Origin: an uncultured Sporolactobacillus sp.
Lineage (GTDB): Bacteria; Bacillota; Bacilli; Bacillales; Sporolactobacillaceae
Reading direction: 5' to 3'
Assembly (NCBI GenBank): GCA_900543345.1
Contig: UQRJ01000217.1
Location: 1-5,387 of the forward strand
DNA length: 5,387 bases
The notes beneath the pieces were generated by a model. The model was not told where the DNA came from. It made no database searches and saw only the letters and a list, made by a program, of their open reading frames with translations. Within the stretch, counting starts at the first letter, position 1, and every line of letters starts with the position of its first letter. Below are positions 1-5,387 of the stretch, piece by piece. The position numbers were made by a program, and so were the translations under genes.

Positions 1-48
1 CGAGATGTCTTAGGGTCTCGTGGGCTCGGAGATGTGTATAAGAGACAG
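1..48. other. Synthetic Nextera (Tn5) adapter with i7 index, not genomic
   Basis: This is library-construction sequence. Reading left to right it has the last six bases of the P7 primer (CGAGAT, 1-6), an 8-bp index (GTCTTAGG, 7-14), the Nextera read-2 segment (15-29) and the 19-bp Tn5 mosaic end AGATGTGTATAAGAGACAG (30-48). The index read in the other direction is CCTAAGAC, which I recall as Illumina Nextera XT v2 index N726. The same 48 bases occur as an exact inverted copy at 5340-5387. Genomic sequence begins at 49. It should be trimmed before any biological reading, and the inverted termini should not be taken for transposon or plasmid ends. Confidence 0.98.
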
Positions 49-1027
49 TATTTAGCCAACTCATAAGTTGTAAGCTTCGATTGTTTAAACCAAGTGGTAC
101 AACCATCTCGGGCATATTATTCTCTGCTAATTCTGCAAATGTATGTCGTGTTACAAGTCCGCCATTTGCAAATCTACGAGCGCCAGTTGGCCCCCAACCG
201 CCAGCATGTGCGATGTCTCGATACCAGTTGCTATCATTAAATAGTGCTAACAGTTGATCGAACCCGGAATGAATATTTCCGTGGCCTTTGCGTTTATAAC
301 TGTCAAACGTCGGCTGAATGTATTGCAACAAACCAGTAGATGGATGCCCTAACCTAGCGTTGATGTCCCAATGGTTAGTCACGGTCGGTGATCCGTTGCT
401 CTCTTGAGCGATTCGTTTTAAGATTGCCGATAATTCGCCGCTAGACAAACTAACGTGTGACATGGCCGCTGCTTTTTTAATCGCTGAAATCCAGCGTTTA
501 ACACCACTGCCGCCCGGATCACCAACACTAAAATCGCTTAATTGTTTCTTGAGCCAGCCAAGTGCGGACTTAGCGACATATTTTACGGTACCTGTTGCCA
601 TGTCGAAGATTGTTCCTTTTAGTTTACTTAAATCGACAAAGTGGTTGATTGCTGTATTTAATAGTTGTTTCGGGTGAGTGATCGCATCCCCAAACCCCTC
701 GGCTCCATGAGCAATTTTGCTGAATCCACCTTTAACAAAATCTACGGCTGAGCCAAGAAAACTACCGATCGAATATTGTGGAACAATCTTGACTTTTTTC
801 ATTAATTCTTCTGTTTTGTCACCGCCAAGAATAGATGATCCCTTTTCGACTACGGTCAATGTCGGTTTATTCGGTGTCACTTCGATTTTGCCGTTTGCGT
901 GCTTGATTAATTCATGTTTGAATCCATCACCCACAACGGCCATCTGGTCATGCAAGAAGCGACCATAGCTATCAACCGTCCCTCTTGCAAACTTCGGCAC
1001 ATCCCAATGAGGAACAGTCGGAGCGGA
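49..1027 (-). pseudogene. Phage tail tape-measure protein, C-terminal part with transglycosylase (SLT-like) domain; truncated at both ends
   Basis: One frame is open on the minus strand from the junction near 1027 down to the left adapter. No real start is present, and the frame hits a stop at 1061-1063 just past the junction. It first reads VPHWDVPKFARGTVDSYG and then KHELIKHANGKIEV, a segment typical of tape-measure proteins. An SLT/lysozyme-like domain follows at about 470-200. It contains IAQESNGSPTVTNHWDINA, with the probable catalytic Glu at 401-403, then GLLQYIQPTFDSY and KGHGNIHSGFDQLLA. The end reads GARRFANGGLVTRHTFAEL and ENNMPEMVVPLGLNNRS, a common motif near tape-measure C-termini. 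In the family, this protein sets tail length and its lytic domain helps cross the peptidoglycan. The N-terminal coiled-coil part, usually many hundreds of residues, is missing, so it cannot work as a tape measure. The C-terminus runs out of the window. The right boundary is approximate to about 10 bp. Confidence 0.85.
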
Positions 1028-1387
1028 TACCTTTCTTATCAATCGATCAATAAAAAGCGATTAAAAAATATTTATCATGATTTTGATTTAGTTTTCTGTC
1101 GCGAGGACGGACGGCCATTTCCCAAAAGCACATTGTATAGAGCGTTTAATGATTTACTCGAAAGGTCAGGAATTGAAAAGATAAGGATTCATGCGTTGCG
1201 ACATACTCACGCAAATCTAATGCTTGAGTCGGGCAGGCGCAAAGATAGTGTCATGAAAGACCTGTCTGAACGCTTGGGCCACAGTTCGATTGAAGTAACT
1301 GACAGGATATATACCGATGCAACCGAAAAGATTAAACAAGATGACATCGATGAATTTGAAAAGTATATAGATAAATTTTTAAATTGA
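1028..1387 (+). pseudogene. int: Tyrosine-type phage integrase, C-terminal catalytic fragment (5' end lost)
   Basis: The homologous part starts near YLSYQSINKKRLKNI (about 1028) and runs to the TGA stop at 1385-1387. It shows the second half of the tyrosine-recombinase catalytic domain. This comprises the H-x-x-R box in IRIHALRHTHANLML (His 1190-1192, Arg 1199-1201), the LGHSSIEVTDRIYTD box with the third catalytic His (LGH), and the nucleophile Tyr at 1310-1312. The first catalytic Arg, the beta-hairpin Lys, and the core-binding and arm-binding N-terminal domains are absent. Intact relatives are about 370-400 residues and only about 120 remain, so it should be inactive. The open frame extends back to an ATG at 914, but residues encoded by 914 to about 1027 are antisense to the tape-measure gene and should not be annotated as integrase. 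The fragment points at the glnA side, as expected of an integrase next to its attachment site. Confidence 0.88.
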
Positions 1388-1408
1388 GTGTGTCATAAGT
1401 GTGTCATA
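1387..1408. repeat. Two tandem copies of an 11-bp repeat next to the integrase stop
   Basis: AGTGTGTCATA occurs at 1387-1397 and again, directly abutting, at 1398-1408. A third, inverted partial copy (TATGACACA) lies at 1432-1440 and forms the other arm of the terminator hairpin. Short direct repeats immediately downstream of an integrase gene are a known form of arm-type integrase binding site in attP regions, so these could be such sites. That role is inference; the repeat itself is seen directly. Confidence 0.6.
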
Positions 1409-1464
1409 TCCTAAAATTTAGCCAACCTGGATATGACACATTATTTTTTTTAACTCAAACAAAA
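1388..1464. other. Putative prophage-host boundary (att region) downstream of glnA
   Basis: The stretch lies between the integrase stop and the glnA terminator, so one end of the prophage should be here or just inside the terminator. It holds the 11-bp tandem repeats and the integrase terminator, then a short AT-rich segment. No tRNA gene is visible. The core sequence cannot be defined because the other prophage end is not in the window. Integration here would leave glnA and its terminator intact. Confidence 0.4.
1400..1451 (+). terminator. Rho-independent terminator of the integrase gene
   Basis: TGTGTCATATCC (1400-1411) and GGATATGACACA (1429-1440) are perfect 12-bp inverted repeats around a 17-nt loop. 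TTA and a run of eight T (1444-1451) follow on the plus strand. It begins 12 bases after the integrase stop. The stem includes part of the second 11-bp tandem repeat. The loop is long for an intrinsic terminator, but the stem and T-run are clear. Confidence 0.75.
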
Positions 1465-1495
1465 AATCCCCCGAGGCCTTGCGCCCCAAGGGATT
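1459..1495 (-). terminator. Rho-independent terminator of glnA
   Basis: In the minus-strand transcript the arms AATCCCTTGGGGC and GCCTCGGGGGATT pair over 13 bp, including three G-T wobbles, around the 5-nt loop GCAAG (1465-1495). A U-run encoded by 1464-1461 and further T-rich sequence follow. It starts 17 bp beyond the glnA stop codon and is the expected end of the glnRA transcript. It faces the integrase terminator, so transcription from both sides is stopped at this boundary. Confidence 0.88.
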
Positions 1496-1512
1496 GAGAG
1501 CTTTTCAGATGC

Positions 1513-2847
1513 TTAGTATTGTTCCATGTACTGATCGCGTTCCCACTGATGAACCTGGGTGCGGAACATGTTCCATTCGATTTCTTTTGCGTCGTTGAAA
1601 CGGGAAACGGTATGTTCACCTAGCGCACCAGTGACGACCGGATCGGCATTGAACAGCTTAAGAGCTTCCTTCAGATCGGACGGCAGTTCCTCGATGCCGA
1701 GTTTTTCACGTTCTTCCTCGTTCATCACGTAAATGCTGCGATCAACCGGATCCGGCGGTGTCAGTTTCTGTTTAACGCCGTCAAGACCCGCCGCCAGGAT
1801 GGCCGCCATGCCGAGGTACGGGTTAGTCGTCGCATCGACGCTTCTGACCTCGATACGGGTACTCAGGCCGCGCGAAGCCGGGATACGGACTAATGCACTG
1901 CGATTGCTCAGAGACCAGGCTATGTAGCTCGGCGCTTCGTAACCGGGAACGAGGCGTTTATACGAGTTGACCGTTGGATTGGTAATCGCCGTGAATGCGC
2001 GGGCATGCTTGAGTACGCCGGCGATAAACGATTTAGTCGTTTCACTCAGGCCGTCTTTGGCCGCTTCATCATAAAACGCATTCGCCTCGCCCTTGAACAG
2101 CGACATGTTGGAGTGCATGCCGGAACCGTTGACGCCGAACAGCGGTTTTGCCATGAAGGTTGCATGCAAGTTATGCTGGCGGGCAATCGTTTTAACAACC
2201 AGTTTGAACGTCTGAATATTGTCGCAGGTCTTGACGGCATCGGCATATTTGAAGTCGATTTCGTGCTGGCCCGGCGCCACCTCATGGTGCGAGGCCTCAA
2301 TTTCAAAACCCATATCCTCCAGTTCAAGCACGATGTCGCGACGACAATTCTCGCCAAGATCTGTCGGTGCCAGATCGAAGTAACCGCCTTTGTCATTCAG
2401 TTCCATCGTCGGTTTGCCGTTTTCATCCATTTTGAACAGGAAAAATTCGGGTTCCGGTCCAATGTTGAAAGCCGAAAAGCCCAGTTCTTTCATCTCTTCC
2501 AGTTGAGATTTCAGCACGTTGCGAGGATCACCCATGAATGGCTTTCCATCCGGCGTATGGATATCGCAGATCAAGCGAGCGACTTTCCCTTTTTCCGCCG
2601 TCCACGGAAATACGACAAAGCTGTCGTAATCCGGATACAAGAGCATATCCGATTCTTCAATTCTAACAAATCCTTCGATGGAAGAGCCGTCGAACATAAT
2701 CTTGTTGTTCAACGCTTTTTCAAGCTGGCTGACCGGAATTTCAACATTTTTGATAATTCCAAGCAAGTCAGTGAATTGTAAACGAATGAATTTGACATCG
2801 GCCGCTTTGACTTTAGAAATAATGTCTTCCTTCGTAAACTTTGCCAT
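1513..2847 (-). CDS. glnA: Glutamine synthetase, type I (GSI-alpha)
   Basis: The enzyme makes glutamine from glutamate, ammonia and ATP in the cytoplasm, as a dodecamer in this family, and is the main route of ammonium assimilation. The 444 residues are full length for the Firmicute GSI-alpha class. Expected metal ligands are present: E132 and E134 (NIGPEPEFFLF), E189 (HHEV), E196 (PGQHEIDF), H245 (NGSGMH) and E333 (RIEVR). The active-site flap Glu is E304 (VPGYEAP), and the ATP/glutamate-site arginines lie in NRSALVRIP (316-321). R62 in SIEGFVRIEES matches the residue tied to feedback inhibition in Bacillus subtilis. The start is fixed by GGGGAGG (2855-2861) 7 nt upstream; an ATG 4 nt earlier is out of frame. 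It follows glnR after 58 bp and shares its promoter. In related species the feedback-inhibited enzyme binds GlnR and promotes repression of this operon. The coding sequence looks intact. Confidence 0.98.
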   Translation of the reverse strand: MAKFTKEDIISKVKAADVKFIRLQFTDLLGIIKNVEIPVSQLEKALNNKIMFDGSSIEGFVRIEESDMLLYPDYDSFVVFPWTAEKGKVARLICDIHTPDGKPFMGDPRNVLKSQLEEMKELGFSAFNIGPEPEFFLFKMDENGKPTMELNDKGGYFDLAPTDLGENCRRDIVLELEDMGFEIEASHHEVAPGQHEIDFKYADAVKTCDNIQTFKLVVKTIARQHNLHATFMAKPLFGVNGSGMHSNMSLFKGEANAFYDEAAKDGLSETTKSFIAGVLKHARAFTAITNPTVNSYKRLVPGYEAPSYIAWSLSNRSALVRIPASRGLSTRIEVRSVDATTNPYLGMAAILAAGLDGVKQKLTPPDPVDRSIYVMNEEEREKLGIEELPSDLKEALKLFNADPVVTGALGEHTVSRFNDAKEIEWNMFRTQVHQWERDQYMEQY

Positions 2848-2905
2848 TCATGATCCTCCCCAAAATATAAGTTTCTTTCCTTACTAATTTATATACAGAG
2901 AATCT

Positions 2906-3298
2906 TCACCTGAAAAAACGTGAAAGCTCCCCTTGTATCAAAGATACTTTTCCGGCTTTTCCTGAATGAATTAGTTCGGATTTTAGGAACTGCATCAACT
3001 CTTCTTCGGACATGGTTTTTCCGTCTTTTTCCGTTGCGGGGCGGTTGGCAACAACAGGCTTTTCGCTCAGTACACGTCTGATACCGGCTAAGTTGACTTT
3101 TTCATCCAAAAGTGATTTAATATCCAGCAACCGATCAACATCGTTGAATGAAAACACACGACGATTCCCTGCCGACCTTTCGGGATGAATCAGGTCATTT
3201 TCTTCATAGTAGCGAATCTGCCGTGCCGACAGGCCGGTCAGCTTCTGAACAATTCCCATTGAAAACAAAGGCATCGAACGACGTACGTTGTTATCCAT
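2906..3298 (-). CDS. glnR: MerR-family nitrogen regulator GlnR
   Basis: A 130-residue repressor with an N-terminal MerR-type winged helix. The helix-turn-helix lies in MGIVQKLTGLSARQIRYYEE (residues 14-33) and the wing follows at ERSAGNRRVFSFND (40-53). A short dimerisation helix comes next, then a variable linker. The C-terminal tail ends in SLIQGELSRFFR, the conserved tail that in Bacillus GlnR keeps the protein autoinhibited until feedback-inhibited glutamine synthetase binds. In the family GlnR represses glnRA and other nitrogen genes when glutamine is abundant. A strong GGAGG (3303-3307) lies 4 nt before the ATG, supporting this start. The length is typical. It is first in a two-gene operon with glnA and has a GlnR box in its own promoter region, indicating autorepression. 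Confidence 0.95.
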   Translation of the reverse strand: MDNNVRRSMPLFSMGIVQKLTGLSARQIRYYEENDLIHPERSAGNRRVFSFNDVDRLLDIKSLLDEKVNLAGIRRVLSEKPVVANRPATEKDGKTMSEEELMQFLKSELIHSGKAGKVSLIQGELSRFFR

Positions 3299-3324
3299 TA
3301 TGCCTCCCCCCTTTCTTCAAAATT

Positions 3325-3353
3325 ATTATACCGGTCGACATATTTGTTGTCAA
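3325..3353 (-). promoter_or_regulatory. Sigma-A promoter of glnR-glnA
   Basis: On the minus strand a consensus -35 TTGACA (3348-3353) is followed after exactly 17 bp by a consensus -10 TATAAT (3325-3330). Transcription should begin near 3317-3319, giving a leader of about 20 nt before the glnR ATG. Both hexamers match the housekeeping consensus at all positions, so basal strength should be high and control would depend on repression. Confidence 0.88.
3336..3352 (-). promoter_or_regulatory. Possible second, degenerate GlnR site overlapping the -35
   Basis: TGACA-ACAAATA-TGTCG on the minus strand has the 5-7-5 layout of a GlnR box. Its centre is 22 bp, about two helical turns, from the strong box upstream, and it covers most of the -35. 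The first half-site resembles the second operator I recall at Bacillus subtilis glnRA (TGACA-N7-TAACA); the other half is a poor match. Paired sites are usual at glnRA promoters, so it is plausible but weak. Confidence 0.4.
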
Positions 3354-3357
3354 TGAG

Positions 3358-3374
3358 TGTTAGTAAAGCTCACA
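3358..3374 (-). promoter_or_regulatory. GlnR box (operator) upstream of glnR-glnA
   Basis: TGTGAGCTTTACTAACA on the minus strand fits the GlnR/TnrA consensus TGTNA-N7-TNACA at every fixed position. It ends 4 bp upstream of the -35 hexamer, the usual place for the glnRA operator, and lies 14 bp after the ynbB stop codon. GlnR bound here would block the promoter under nitrogen-rich conditions. Confidence 0.85.
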
Positions 3375-3388
3375 GATTATGATAATAA

Positions 3389-4663
3389 TTATTTTAAGTG
3401 AATGAGTTTTTTCTCGGCTAAGCGATTCACGGCAATGATCATTGCCGCTTTGACATGTTCAAACGTCAGTCCGCCCTGAATATAGAGCGTATACGGCGGC
3501 CGCAGCGGACCGTCCGCCGACAGTTCCAGACTGGCGCCTTGAACGAATGTTCCGGCCGCCATAATAATTTTATCTTCATAGCCCGGCATCGGACTTGGGT
3601 AAGGCAGAACATGCGAATTGATTGGCGAAGCCATCTGCACGGCCTGGCAAAACGTGGTCATTTGCCGTGCATCGTGAAACGTGACGGTTTGAATCAGATC
3701 CGTTCGGCGGGCTTCCCATGACGGCTTCGTTTCCATGCCAAGCCGTTCCATGAAAGCCGCTGTAAACACGGCACCTTTCAGTGCCTGGGCAACGACATGG
3801 GGGGCAAGGAAAAAGCCTTGATATTGATCTTTCAGTACGCCCGGTGTCGGTCCGACTTCTTTTCCCTGCCCCGGTACGGTTAATCGCTGTGCGCAGCGAT
3901 CGACGAGATCTTTTTTGCCGGCAATATAACCGCCCGTCTCGGCTAGTCCGCCACCCGGATTTTTAATCAGTGAGCCGGCGATCAGGTCAGCACCGACATG
4001 GCACGGCTCTTCGGTTTCGGTAAATTCTCCGTAGCAATTGTCAACGAAGGCAACCAAGTCGGGACGTTCTTTTTTTATCGTTGCGATCGCCTCGCCGATT
4101 TGAGCGATCGGCAGCGCCGGGCGGCCGGCGTACCCGCGCGAACGTTGAATGCCGATCATCCGTGTATTCGGGGCTAACGCCCGGATAACCGCTTCCGTAT
4201 CGATCCGTCCGTCTTTCAATGGAATCGAGCGAAAACCGATACCGAAATCTTTCAACGACCCGTCTCCTGCGGGCGAAAGGCCAATGACTCCTTCCAGCGT
4301 ATCATACGGCCGACCCGTAATATAGAGTAATTCGTCCCCCGGCCTGAGTACGCCGAAAAAAGCGGTGGAAATCGCATGGGTGCCGGAGACAATCTGCGCA
4401 CGGACAAGTGCCGATTCTGCACCGAAACAATCGGCATATACCGCTTCAATGCCGTCTCTACCGAAATCGTCATATCCGTACCCGGTCGTTCCGCTGAAAT
4501 GGGCATCGCTGATTTTATGCCTACGAAAACTAGTCAGGACGCGATATTGATTTTCCAGAGCGTTCCGGTCGATCATCCGAAACCGTTGCGCTGCTTGTTC
4601 CTCAACTTCATCGGCAAGCGCCAATAATTTTTTTCCAAGGGTCAATTCATCGATGAGCGTCAT
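3389..4663 (-). CDS. ynbB: PLP-dependent methionine gamma-lyase family protein (YnbB / 'aluminum resistance protein')
   Basis: A 424-residue fold-type I pyridoxal-phosphate protein. The cofactor lysine is K234 in SLIKNPGGGLAETGGYIAG, and the aspartate expected to contact the pyridine nitrogen is D208 in VAFVDNCYGEFTE. Upstream are HFSGTTGYGYDDFGRDGIE (55-73) and the SGTHAIS segment (93-99), typical of this family. Relatives are annotated as methionine gamma-lyase-like or aluminum resistance proteins, but the physiological substrate is not settled and the sequence does not decide it. The ATG lies 2 nt after the hflX stop, with AGAGG about 12 nt upstream inside the end of hflX, suggesting co-transcription and perhaps translational coupling. 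In Bacillus subtilis the same order ynbA(hflX)-ynbB-glnR-glnA is found. The gene looks intact, and 90 bp separate it from glnR. I see no clear terminator in that gap, so some read-through into glnR is possible. Confidence 0.9.
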   Translation of the reverse strand: MTLIDELTLGKKLLALADEVEEQAAQRFRMIDRNALENQYRVLTSFRRHKISDAHFSGTTGYGYDDFGRDGIEAVYADCFGAESALVRAQIVSGTHAISTAFFGVLRPGDELLYITGRPYDTLEGVIGLSPAGDGSLKDFGIGFRSIPLKDGRIDTEAVIRALAPNTRMIGIQRSRGYAGRPALPIAQIGEAIATIKKERPDLVAFVDNCYGEFTETEEPCHVGADLIAGSLIKNPGGGLAETGGYIAGKKDLVDRCAQRLTVPGQGKEVGPTPGVLKDQYQGFFLAPHVVAQALKGAVFTAAFMERLGMETKPSWEARRTDLIQTVTFHDARQMTTFCQAVQMASPINSHVLPYPSPMPGYEDKIIMAAGTFVQGASLELSADGPLRPPYTLYIQGGLTFEHVKAAMIIAVNRLAEKKLIHLK

Positions 4664-4665
4664 TG

Positions 4666-5339
4666 TTAGTCATCCTCTGATTTATCCTGATTTAATAACT
4701 TTGCCGCCAAGGGTGTTTCCGGGAAAACAAATCCTTGCACTTGATAGCTTCGATCATTTTTTATAAATAAACGCTTTTTCAATACGGAGTCCGTTTCGAT
4801 CCGATAAAGCAGTGCCCCGTCTTCCGCGGGGATGCGGCAGCAATAAGGTATCATTTGTTTGATCAGTTGCGCTTCAATAGCCGAGACCACTCGCTCCCGG
4901 TCGGCAGTATCCCGCGCCGAGATGAGCAGCGCATCAGTCGGCACAATAAAATCCGTTTTCAGTAAATCTTTTTTGTTGTAAATGGTTAATACCGGAATGT
5001 TTCCCGCACCGATTTCTTTCAGCAATGATTTCACGGTTTGAACGTGATCGATCAGATCGGAATCGGAGACATCGACGACATGGACAAGCAACCGCGCACC
5101 GGCCGCTTCTTCAAGTGTCGAACGAAAGGCGGCAATCAGTTCGGTCGGCAGGTCTTGAATAAAGCCGACCGTATCCGTCAGCAGGCAGAGATACCCATCC
5201 GGCAGCCTGAATTTTCTTGTCAGCGGATCAAGCGTGGCAAACAGCCGATTCTCCGCAAAAGTGTGAGCGGCAGTCAGTTGATTGAACAAGGTTGATTTTC
5301 CGGCATTAGTATACCCCACAAGAGCGACCTGACATTGAT
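4666..5339 (-). CDS. hflX: Ribosome-associated GTPase HflX, C-terminal part (5' end outside window)
   Basis: The visible 224 residues or so start inside the GTPase domain at QCQVALVGYTNAGKSTLFN and run to a normal stop. GTP-binding motifs in order are G1 GYTNAGKST (5316-5290), G2 in FATLDPLTRKF, G3 DTVGFI, G4 NKKD and G5 SA (LLISARD), followed by the C-terminal region ending in NQDKSEDD. ATLDPLTR and DTVGFIQDLP identify the HflX branch of the Obg-HflX superfamily. HflX binds the 50S subunit and splits stalled or hibernating 70S ribosomes after stress. About 200 N-terminal residues, including the HflX-specific domain, lie beyond the Tn5 cut at 5339/5340. A GTG at 5317-5319 could pass for a start but sits inside the P-loop and is an internal valine. 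The truncation is technical, not biological. Confidence 0.95.
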
Positions 5340-5387
5340 CTGTCTCTTATACACATCTCCGAGCCCACGAGACCCTAAGACATCTCG
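5340..5387. other. Synthetic Nextera (Tn5) adapter with i7 index, inverted copy
   Basis: This is the exact reverse complement of positions 1-48. It contains the Tn5 mosaic end (5340-5358), the Nextera read-2 segment (5359-5373), the index CCTAAGAC (5374-5381) and ATCTCG from P7 (5382-5387). It is not genomic, and hflX is interrupted here only because the molecule was cut by the transposase. Confidence 0.98.

Noticed and set aside
50..60. 11-bp match ATTTAGCCAAC, also present at 1416-1426, as a possible att core pair
   Set aside because: The left copy lies inside the tape-measure coding frame (encoding part of SWLN), not at a prophage end. One shared 11-mer is not surprising by chance in a stretch of this size.
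914..1027. Plus-strand ATG at 914 giving a 157-residue integrase-like protein
   Set aside because: The first 38 or so residues are antisense to a well-supported tape-measure coding frame and do not resemble integrases. The ATG is an accident of the junction.
2005..2781. 258-codon open frame on the plus strand opposite glnA
   Set aside because: It is a shadow of glnA. The translation matches no family I recognise and has no convincing ribosome-binding site, while the minus strand encodes complete glutamine synthetase.
2848..2905. Separate promoter for glnA in the glnR-glnA gap
   Set aside because: AT-rich stretches are present, but no paired -35/-10 with suitable spacing and no GlnR box are visible. 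The operon promoter upstream of glnR suffices.
5317..5319. GTG as the start of a short GTPase gene
   Set aside because: It encodes the valine just before the P-loop, and the frame continues upstream with HflX-like residues (QCQVAL) up to the adapter.
49..5339. CRISPR array, tRNA or rRNA gene, riboswitch, defence or toxin-antitoxin system
   Set aside because: No repeat-spacer pattern, tRNA or rRNA signature, or such gene was seen. All genomic sequence outside short gaps is explained by phage remnants and the hflX-ynbB-glnR-glnA genes.
1..5387. Terminal inverted repeats marking a transposon or linear replicon
   Set aside because: The repeats are exactly Nextera adapter plus index plus P7 tail, so they are technical.

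Overview
The window is about 5.29 kb of genomic DNA from a low-to-moderate-GC Firmicute, flanked at both ends by identical 48-bp synthetic library sequence (Nextera/Tn5 adapter with an i7 index; 1-48 and 5340-5387). The organism is most likely in Lactobacillales or a neighbouring Bacillales family. This rests on the hflX-ynbB-glnR-glnA gene order, a 444-residue GSI-alpha glutamine synthetase, a MerR-type GlnR with its C-terminal tail, strong GGAGG ribosome-binding sites, and a phage tape-measure end of the kind seen in Lactobacillales phages. I cannot name the species.

Left part (49 to about 1450) is a prophage remnant. A minus-strand tail tape-measure gene end, carrying a transglycosylase (SLT-like) domain, runs from the adapter to about 1027. 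There it abuts the C-terminal third of a plus-strand tyrosine integrase (about 1028-1387). Both genes are broken at the junction. Their orientations fit a normal prophage, with the integrase facing the host boundary and the structural genes facing away, from which the middle has been deleted. A chimera made during library amplification would look the same. After the integrase come an 11-bp tandem repeat and a rho-independent terminator. The host boundary lies within about 1388-1512.

Right part (1459 to 5339) is ordinary chromosome, all on the minus strand. Reading in transcription order it holds hflX (5' end cut off by the window), ynbB (a PLP-dependent lyase-like protein), glnR, glnA and the glnA terminator. 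hflX and ynbB are 2 nt apart and probably co-transcribed. glnR-glnA has its own sigma-A promoter (TTGACA, 17 bp, TATAAT) and a perfect GlnR box (TGTGA-N7-TAACA) just upstream. A weaker second site overlaps the -35. This is the classic autoregulated nitrogen circuit: feedback-inhibited GlnA activates GlnR, which represses glnRA when glutamine is plentiful.

I found no evidence of a new biological system. The observations most worth checking are the prophage junction, the adapter-bounded molecule, and the putative attachment region downstream of glnA.
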